Translations under genes and position numbers: made by a program
Part shown: positions 57,160-64,000 of the stretch, piece after piece
How positions within the stretch are numbered: the first letter of the stretch is position 1
How the letters are laid out: every line of letters starts with the position of its first letter
Assembly: GCA_028571685.1 (NCBI GenBank)
Contig: CM053140.1
Coordinates: 218,569,323 to 218,633,322, forward strand
Origin: Heterohyrax brucei
Taxonomy: Eukaryota; Chordata; Mammalia; Hyracoidea; Procaviidae
DNA: 64,000 bases
Direction of reading: 5' to 3'
The notes under the pieces: generated by a model
The model's input: only the letters and a program-made list of their open reading frames with translations
What the model was told of the DNA's origin: nothing
Database searches by the model: none

Positions 57160-57245
57160 CGCCGCGCGCTCCCCGCCCGCGTCCCCGCCGCGCGCTCCCC
57201 GCCCGCGCGCTCCCCGTCCGCGTCCCCGTCCGCGCTCCGCCGCGC
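57160..57245 (-). repeat. GC-rich imperfect tandem repeat with G-runs in the UCK2 5' UTR/promoter
   Basis: Units related to CGCGCTCCCCGCC and CGTCCCCGTCCG recur at least six times on the plus strand. On the minus strand, the UCK2 sense strand, they give repeated GGGG or GGGCGGGG runs separated by short loops, a pattern able to form G-quadruplexes. It lies 40-120 bases upstream of the ATG, so in the 5' UTR or core promoter. The pattern is read directly; any structure or effect is inferred. Confidence 0.6.
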
Positions 57246-57490
57246 GCGGCCGCCGCTGGGCACACGCCGCCGGGGCCGCGCTGCCCCAAGCCCTGGCGCG
57301 GAGCTGGCCTCCTGCGGGGGACCCACGGCGTTCTTCTCCCCGCAGCGGCGCTCCGTGAGACTGCCGCTCCAATCGCGGCAGCGGCGGGCTGCTATTCGCG
57401 GAGGCGGCCAGGCGTCTCGGCCCAGCCTCCGCCCTCCCCCGACCTGAGCCACCCAAGGGCCCCGGGGAAGGTGTGCGCCCAGCCCCTCCT

Positions 57491-58095
57491 GGCTCCCCAC
57501 GCGGCCTCTTAACCCTCCCCCTGACGACCTTAGGTGGGCCCGAAGGAAGTAAGACACGTTCTTTGTGTTCAACTTGGCATGGTACCACCCATCTCAAGGG
57601 GTGGGGAGGGGGAGAAAGCTTGAAAATATTAGTAGGCAGATCAGTAATGCGCAAATGCCCAAGTTTGGGCAGCGAAATTAGAACAATCTTGGGAAATTAA
57701 GGCGATGCAAACAGTTAATGTCATTTGCTCGTTATCCGGGATACAAACTGGTTGTCTCAGAAAATGACACCCCCCCCCCGCCTTTTACCAAAATAATACA
57801 TCAGCCGCTGGCTTTAGACATTTCCTCTCTTGGAAACCCCCAAATTCCACCTTCCTAACCAGGCCTTTCGTCCTGTGATTCCCCAAAGACGAGTAATTTT
57901 GCAGGGTTTATCTGAAGAGTGTCCTCTCTCTGACTATCAACCGCTCTTCCAGATCAACTGGGAAACCTCTTATCCCAAATACTGAGAGGTTCCTGTGTGT
58001 TTGCGCAAACATTAAAATAACACAGCGCCAATCTGATCCATTAATACCTTTAACTGGACTAGTTTTACAAAGATTGAGCACTCATTTGGCTGGAA
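57491..58095. other. UCK2: Upstream flank of UCK2
   Basis: Repeat-free up to the MIR. C-run at 57770-57779. The low repeat content next to the promoter is compatible with regulatory sequence, but no defined site is recognised. Confidence 0.45.
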
Positions 58096-58099
58096 ACGC

Positions 58100-58325
58100 A
58101 GTACCGGCAGTATCAGCTTGTGTCTAAGAGTAGCCTCTACCTCTGCAGCCAGACTTCTGCATTCATGTCCAGCTCCATTAGCAAGTGACTTAACTTTCCT
58201 GTACCTCAGTTTTCTCATCTGTTAAATGGAAATAATAACTCCATCCTAGAGTTGTGAGGATTAAATGAATTGTTATACGTCAAGTTCTTAGAATAGTGCT
58301 TGGCACAGTATAGGCCCTAAAGAGC
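58100..58325 (+). mobile_element. MIR SINE
   Basis: A good match to the MIR order: GCAAGTGACTTAACTTTCCTG, CCTCAGTTTTCTCATCTG, TTAAATGGAAATAATAACTCC, GAGTTGTGAGGATTAAATGA and AATAGTGCTTGGCACAGTA. Confidence 0.88.
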
Positions 58326-58842
58326 TAAAACTCAAAATGGATGTTTTGGGCACACAGAGAGAGATGGGGCTAGAGTAACAAATCCCAGCCTCCCAACCTG
58401 TGAACCTGAGATTGGTATCAAAGAGCTGATGGGATCCCAAATCTAAAAAAAGAACAAAAGTCAATAGCATTCTCTTTTAAAAACTTAGTAAATTACCATA
58501 AATTCATCATAATCGTGAAAAATTACTAAAAAAATTTAGAGTATCAGAATACACAAACATTCTTTTTCACTTTTGAAGTTATTTAATGTAACCATAAAAC
58601 CAAACTCCACAGATGCTCAGGACACTGAGATGGACAGTAGTTACCTGGGGACCAGAGGCAGGCACTTGAGAGAAGTTAGCTAGGAGAGTACATTACCGAA
58701 TGGTTGGAGGACAGTTGCTTCTCCTTGAGCTTTTCCCCACTAAAGTTTTCAAGGACTTTCACAGAACTCTTTATAACTGAAGATAGGGCTTATTGGAATG
58801 TAAGGTTTCATGGACCAAAATAGTTAAGGTGGTTTTTGTTTT

Positions 58843-59575
58843 TTCCAGTTGCCATTTAACGGACTCTGATTCATAGTGACCCATATGTGTCAGAGTAGAA
58901 CTCTGCTTCGTAGAATTTTCAACAGTTAATTGTTCAAAAGTAGATGTCATGGATGGAATTGTGTCTCCCCCAAAAGTATGTGTAGCCATGTGGCTGGGCC
59001 ATGATTCCCAGTATCTTGTGACTGTCCTCCATTTTGTGTTTTTCCTGTGCTGTATGTTACAGGATTAGGATGGGACTGTAAATCCCTTTATAAGATCACC
59101 TCCCTGCTCCACTGTAAAGGGAATTTCCCTGGAGGATGGCTTGCCCCACCCTTAATCCTTTTAGCCTGCAAGAGATAAAAGGGAAGAGAAGCGAGCAGAG
59201 AATTGGGAACCTCACACTATCAAGAAATCTGCACCGGGAGAAGAATGTGTCCTTCAGACCTGAGGTTCCTGCACCAAGATGCTCCCTGGACAAAGACTGG
59301 TGCAATACCAGACTGTCCTCCAGAGCTGATGGGGGAAAGCCTTCCCCTGGAGCGGACGCCCTGAATATGACTTGCAGCCTACCAGATTATGTAAGAATAA
59401 GCCTTGCTTTGTTAAAGCCATCCACTCTGTGGTATTTCTGTTACAGCAGTCCTAGCTGACTAAAACAGTAGATCATCAGGCCTTTCTTCAAAGAGCCCTG
59501 TGAGTGGACTTGAACCTCCAGCTTTTCAGTTTGCAACTGAGCATGTTAACTATTTGTACCACCCTGGGACTCTGG
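58843..59575 (-). mobile_element. AfroSINE, long subfamily, split by an LTR
   Basis: Left part 58843-58944 (CCAGTTGCCATTTAACGGACTC, GTGTCAGAGTAGAACTCTGC, TTTTCAACAGTTAATTG). Right part 59473-59575 (TCATCAGGCCTTTCTTCAAAG, GTGGACTTGAACCTCCAGC, TTGTACCACCCTGGGACTC). The two halves join in order across the LTR. Confidence 0.9.
58945..59467 (+). mobile_element. MaLR-type solo LTR with 5-base duplication (fossil)
   Basis: Begins TGTCATGGATGGAATTGTGTC and ends AGTCCTAGCTGACTAAAACA. GTAGA is duplicated at 58940-58944 and 59468-59472. Solo LTR with no internal part. It is younger than the AfroSINE that it splits. Confidence 0.93.
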
Positions 59576-59785
59576 TTAAGGTTTAGCATGAGGATACTAG
59601 GTAGCTGAGGGAAGAGGAGGATAAACTTCTCTCCATGAAATTTTCCTCGATCCCCAACTTCCTTAATATTCCTCTAACTTTTTTTCTACTGTAAAAATTT
59701 CAAGCAAAAGATTGAAAGATTTTACAGTAAATATGTGTAAACTCACCACTTAGATTTTGCTGTTAACACTGTACACCACTTGTTT

Positions 59786-59858
59786 TAAGGAGCACTGGTG
59801 GCGTAGTGGTTAAATGCTATGTCCACCAACCAGAAGGCAGCAGTTGGAATCCCTTAAT
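59786..59858 (+). mobile_element. AfroSINE 5' fragment
   Basis: AGGAGCACTGGTGGCGTAGTGG and CAACCAGAAGGCAGCAGTTGG, i.e. only the tRNA-like first half; the RTE-like tail is missing. Confidence 0.8.
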
Positions 59859-61125
59859 GGGTATTTGATGAATGAATTTAGAGATACCATGTCTCGTTTC
59901 TGTATTCCCAAGGCCCCCTCAGCAGAATGGGAGCAAGTACGGGGTATTCAATATAGGTTTGTTGAGTGAATTGATTAATATGGAAGAAGTAGAAAAGTAC
60001 TTAACAAACAGACCTCATTCTCACCATTTTTGATGGAAAGGTGATGTTTCCTTGATTATATTTAATTGGTTATGATTCTTACTTCTGAATGTTTTGTTTT
60101 CGTGTCGTAGAGTAACTGTCGACATCCAGTCCCAGTGCATCTATTAACCAGTTGAGCCAACTCATTTAATAAGCTAGTTCGCCAAACTCATCTGTATCTT
60201 GTTCAATAATAAATATTTGACCTCTGTACAAGTTAATAGACATAAAAATGCTCTGAAAAAAAAATCAAAAGCACTCTCTGTTAGAGGTAATATCTTATTA
60301 ACAGACGACATGCAGCTGAGCTCTGTATTATTTATTTTCACTGTGTTCCTTTCCTGTCTCCTACCCATCCCTAAGGCTGACTTATGTACACATAAAGAAG
60401 CTATCCATGTTCATTTAAAATATTAAGAGCCCTCTCAGCACTGGTGACCTCAACGAGGACTTGCACGTCTCTGTTCTCTACAAAGCAAGAGAAGCTGCCT
60501 ACACTATTTCCTCTGCTGCGTCATTCTCTCTTGGGAGCCTGGTCACTAAATCACATAGCTAGGGATGTTCTAATCACATTCAAGCATACTGTGGCAATTA
60601 CACTGCAGATTCTGAATTGATTTCTCACTAAGAAAAAAAAAATCAAATGTGTTTAATAAACTTTAGAGTTAGAGCTGAGCTGATCCAAGGAAATACATTT
60701 TCTCAGTATCTATGACAGTTTTTTTTTTCCTGTACCATATGGGTTATTTTATAGATTACAGCCTGATCAAGTTCTGGCCCAGTTAATATTTGGAATGAAG
60801 GCAGCATGAATATACAAATGCAGCTACAGCCAAAAAAACAAGCGGTACTGATGCTGACAGTCCTTGGTCAGCTTCCTTTCTCTCCTTAAGGAGCCATGGT
60901 TCTGAACTAAACAAGGAAGGAACACGGATTTCACCTCTACCCAAAATGCTCTACTTCCAGGTGCTTTATGCACCACAGTGTATTCTCTATATTCTTCATA
61001 TTTCCAAATCAGAAAAATAGGTATCATTTTACTTCAGCATATTTCTGGAACACTTTAGCTTTCTGGATTGCTTTTCTAAATACTGCCCACATTTAATCAC
61101 TCAGCAAATACTCTGACAGATTATA
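59859..61125. other. Unassigned upstream sequence
   Basis: No gene or recognised repeat. Poly-A at 60631-60641 and poly-T at 60719-60728. Confidence 0.4.
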
Positions 61126-61439
61126 AGTACAGATAGCCCTCCACTTATGACTTATCCCAGGGAGAAAGTTACAGGAAAACATATGCAGGGGATAGGAAAA
61201 AAACTCTGAATTAGGGGAACACATTCCAATTATTTGATCACAATAATATGAAGGTAGGGACTGGTAGGAAAATCATCCATATGGGAAGAATACGCAATTT
61301 AGAATTTGATCATCAACAATGTGGAAAGGTCAGGAAGAAGGGAAACTGACAGATCAGGACTTAAACGATTTTGAAGAGAAAAGAAATACTGAAGAAAAGG
61401 AAATAATGAGGAAGGAGGAAGTTGTCAGAAGATTGCAGG

Positions 61440-62287
61440 GGCCGCATTTTGGTAAGGAATGTCTGGGGTCTTCAAAGCTAGTAATCCTTAGCCATCTAAG
61501 GACTACCAATTGATCCCAATCCACGTGGAGCAGGGGAGAACAAAGGACATAAAAGACGAGAAAAATAGGATCCCAGGAGATAGAAGGGGCCAAATGAATG
61601 GGGGACTATCTCAGCATGAGACCAGAAGAACTACATAGTGCCTGGCCACCACCAAAGAGTCCTGTGACAGGGGACACAACCTAGAGTCCCTGACATAGTG
61701 GGAGAAAAATGGGGCTGCAAATCTAGAACTCTATTAAAAACCCAGATTTGATGGTCCGACATCCTGGAGGATCTCCTGAGAACGTGGCCCTGGACGCGCT
61801 AGTAACCCAGACTTGAAACCAGCACTGAAGCCAACTCTCCAGACAAAAACTGGACTGGACTATAGAGAAACCCTGGTGGTGTATAGTGGTTACACGCTAA
61901 CCATAAGGTTGGCAGTTTGAATCTGCCAGGAGCTCCTCAGAAATTCTGTGGAGCAATTCTACTCTGTTCTATAGTGTCACTATGAGTTGGAATTGACTCG
62001 AAGGCAGCAGGTTATAAGACAGAGTGATGCTGGTGAAGTGTGTACGTGCTACCTTAAATACATGAGGCTGTTGGAGCAGGTTCTCTCTAGCGACCAAACA
62101 GGAGGATGGAGGAGGGCAGAGAGGAGTTGGTTAAATGAATATGGGAAGTACGGCAGGGAAAGGAGGGATGTGCTATCACAGGACGGGAAGAGCAGCTAGA
62201 GTTGCAGAGAGCTTATGTGCGCAGGCTTTTATATGGTGAATTGACTTGGATTATAAACTTGCACTTAAAGCACAGTAAAATATTGGG
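61440..62287 (+). mobile_element. Older afrotherian L1 3' UTR inside Tigger
   Basis: GTCTGGGGTCTTCAAAGCTAG, ATGAGACCAGAAGAACTACATAG, CTCCTGAGAACGTGGCCCTGG and a terminal TTATAAACTTGCACTTAAAGCAC. Belongs to the same older subfamily as the antisense L1 at 41538-42420. Contains a SINE at 61863. Confidence 0.85.
61863..62013 (+). mobile_element. AfroSINE inside L1 3' UTR
   Basis: AGAAACCCTGGTGGTGTATAGTG, AAGGTTGGCAGTTTGAATCTGCC, CACTATGAGTTGGAATTGACTCG. Innermost of a three-level nest (Tigger, L1, SINE). Confidence 0.92.
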
Positions 62288-62929
62288 GGAAAAAAGATTT
62301 TCAAGGAAAGGATCAGCTGGAGTGTTTTCTAAACTCAATCAGGGGCTTCAGTTGCCTCAAAACATGGACCCACTCATTGCTTTGCTGAAGTCAACAGGCA
62401 TATTCAGGAAGCAATGAGATATTACCACAAATGTCTGAAGAAAAAAGGAAGAGAACCATACAGACAACTCAATTTTCTGGCTAGAAATGCCATCCTCCAT
62501 GACCAGAGGTACTTCAAGTGACCAAGAACATCCAAAAATGGATTTATTACTGCAACTGAGAAAATGTCAGTGTCATCAAACTCTTCATCATCAGAGCAAA
62601 TTTTTATGATTTGTATGTTTTTATGTAAATATTAATATTTATGTGTAATTTTATATGTAATTGTGATATTTGTAATCCCCAAAGACAAATAAAGAGAGTA
62701 ATAAAGATACTGAGAATTAAAGGCAATAATCAAATTTCTTTTTAAAAAATGAGGTATTTGACTTATGTCAGAACCAGCTTATGACAATCACTAGAACCCT
62801 GTTGCAAATCAGGGATGACCTGCACTGCTCGGAAAAAATGATGATTTGATATCACACTACTTAAATCAGTCACATTCTCAGATACTGTTGAGCAACACAG
62901 TATAGCACAGTCTTTATAGAAATTGTGAC

Positions 62930-63030
62930 CCCAGTGTTCTGTGAATGGAGTTCAGAAATCTGTATTTTATGAGCTTTCTAGGTGATTCTGGTGCCCTCTT
63001 AAGTTTGAGAATCCTGACCTAGTGAAAAGA
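62930..63030 (+). mobile_element. MER5-type remnant
   Basis: CAGAAATCTGTATTTTATGAGC, CTAGGTGATTCTGGTGCCC and AAGTTTGAGAATCCTG are MER5 3' blocks. Confidence 0.7.
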
Positions 63031-63059
63031 ACATAAAGGAAATCTAGTCCGAAATACAC

Positions 63060-63145
63060 TGCATATGTCTTTGTCTTAGCCCTTGACAAGTTACTTATTT
63101 TATATAAACCTCAGTTTCTTCAACTGTTAAATGGCTGCATGATTC
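63060..63145 (+). mobile_element. MIR SINE fragment
   Basis: CCTTGACAAGTTACTTATTT then ACCTCAGTTTCTTCAACTG and TTAAATGGCTGC follow the MIR core order. Confidence 0.65.
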
Positions 63146-63179
63146 CGAAACTAATGGATTTGTACTGTCACACTGGACA

Positions 63180-63310
63180 GAAATAAAAACCATTGTCTTT
63201 TAGGTGATTCTGACTCACAGTGCCACCATTTGTTACAGAGAACTGCTTTATAGAGTTTTCTTGGCAGTAATCTTTACAGCAGCAGGTTGCAAGGCCTTTC
63301 TTAGTAGTTG
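63180..63310 (-). mobile_element. AfroSINE, long subfamily
   Basis: AAAACCATTGTCTTTTAGGTG, CTGACTCACAGTGCCACCATTTG, AGAACTGCTTTATAGAGTTTTC and GCAGGTTGCAAGGCCTTTC. Confidence 0.75.
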
Positions 63311-63529
63311 TCAAATAAATAACAATTCCCTTCTCCTCCCATCTGTCACAGCTCTCTGATTTATTACCCAAGTCCACCTAAATAGGCAGGAGACATATCC
63401 CAGAATTTGTTTCTGACAATAATTAGCTATGTGATCTTTATGTCACTTAAATTGCATCAGCTTTAATCTATTCAGCTATAAAATGAATAAATTTTTTATG
63501 TGTGTTGCAATGGTTTTTAGCATGTCCTC

Positions 63530-64000
63530 TATGTTGCACCACCATCGAGTTCTAGAATATTTCCATCACTCCAAAAAGCAACCTGTGCTCATTAATAGAC
63601 ACTACCTAATCGCTGCAACCCCAGTCCCAGGCAAACACTAATGTACTTTCAATCTCCATGGATTTGCCTCTTCCAGATATTTCATGTAAGCAGAACCATA
63701 CAATCTGTGGACTGTTATGTCCAGCTTCTTTTATTTGGTGTGATTTTCTGAGTTCGTCCATGTTGTAGCAGGGATCAGAACCTTATTCCTTTTTATGACT
63801 GAATACTATTCCAGTGTTCAGATAGACCACATTTTTTGTTTATCTGTTCTGTTGATGGACATTTTGGTTGTTTCCACTGTAAACTGTTAGGAATAATGCT
63901 GTTATGAACACCTTTGTGCATGGTTTTATATCAACAAATGCTTTCAACTTTTTAGCTGTATATTTAGAAGTGGAATTGCTGTGTCAATGGCCTTGTCACA
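63530..64000 (-). mobile_element. Old L1M ORF2 3' end, antisense, running off the window
   Basis: GTAAGCAGAACCATACAATC, CCATGTTGTAGCAGGGATCAG, GAATACTATTCCAGTGTTCAG and GTTGATGGACATTTTGGTTG are antisense late-ORF2 blocks. Continues beyond 64000. Confidence 0.85.

Larger units (their letters stand above)
56520..57490 (-). promoter_or_regulatory. UCK2: CpG-island promoter and 5' UTR region of UCK2
   Basis: About 970 bases dense in CpG, in sharp contrast with the AT-rich flanks on both sides. UCK2 exon 1 lies in the middle. No TATA box is evident just upstream of the ATG on the minus strand. Several CCCCGCCC-type Sp1/KLF boxes lie at about 57165-57235, which fits a TATA-less housekeeping-type promoter. 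The island also covers the first 500 bases of intron 1. Island limits were judged by eye; no CpG ratio was computed. Confidence 0.85.
61128..62824 (+). mobile_element. Tigger (pogo-type) DNA transposon, interrupted by L1
   Basis: Left end after TA: CAGATAGCCCTCCACTTATG. Right end, read on the minus strand: CAGGTCATCCCTGATTTGC. These are imperfect inverted repeats of Tigger type. Between them 61319-61430 decodes as KLTDQDLNDFEEKRNTEEKE, resembling the Tigger transposase C-terminal part, and 62320-62420 as FSKLNQGLQLPQNMDPL. An L1 3' UTR lies between these two protein pieces. Most of the transposase is missing. The 3' 200 bases match the miniature element at 27304. Confidence 0.6.

Noticed and set aside
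56466-57654. Long open frames in several frames across the CpG island (up to 368 codons)
   Set aside because: GC-rich DNA has few stops. Only the 33 codons of UCK2 exon 1 match a known protein, and the splice donor ends the coding part.
966-62013. About 35 copies of a 150-base repeat, considered as a CRISPR-like or satellite array
   Set aside because: Copies are dispersed, in both orientations, with tRNA-like heads and RTE-like tails: they are AfroSINEs.

Overview
The window looks like mammalian nuclear DNA from an afrotherian, most likely an elephant or another paenungulate. The evidence is the repeat set: tRNA-like AfroSINEs whose 3' ends match a BovB-like RTE LINE, that RTE LINE itself, and an L1 lineage with a long characteristic 3' UTR. 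MIR, MER5, Tigger, mariner and MaLR/ERVL LTR copies give the usual older mammalian layers. Species is inferred from recalled repeat consensus sequences, not from a search.

Only one host gene can be supported. At 57025-57123, minus strand, lies coding exon 1 of UCK2 (uridine-cytidine kinase 2). It has a start codon in good context, 33 codons ending in the ATP-binding P-loop, and a GT splice donor at 57024-57023. It sits inside a CpG-rich island at about 56520-57490 that should hold the promoter. UCK2 is transcribed right to left, so 1-57024 is best read as the 5' part of a long intron 1, and 57500-64000 as upstream flank. No exon 2 was seen.

Layout by region. 1-10.8 kb: MER5, three SINEs, two LTRs and two old L1 pieces, each of which has received a younger L1 3' fragment. 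10.9-14.5 kb: an L1 with intact 5' and 3' ends but most of ORF2 missing. 14.9-15.8 kb: an RTE tail split by a palindromic mariner compound. 16-29 kb: scattered SINEs, MIRs, LTRs, a Tigger-derived miniature element and unique intron. 29-34.5 kb: old L1, an RTE piece, then a long L1 ORF2 carrying another L1 insert. 35.2-38.6 kb: a 2.3-kb antisense RTE abutting a mariner. 39.7-48.7 kb: a near full-length antisense L1 carrying an L1, a SINE and an ERVL LTR. 49-56.5 kb: L1M, MIRs, SINEs and an LTR. 57.5-64 kb: MIR, a SINE split by an LTR, a Tigger split by an L1, and an old L1 at the right edge.

The most informative structures are nested insertions with readable target-site duplications, which give a relative order of events. 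Also notable are the palindromic mariner, an inverted duplication inside one L1 3' UTR, and the fact that all nine younger-type L1 copies inside the gene lie antisense to UCK2. I found no convincing new gene system. Coordinates of old repeats are approximate to about 10-20 bases.
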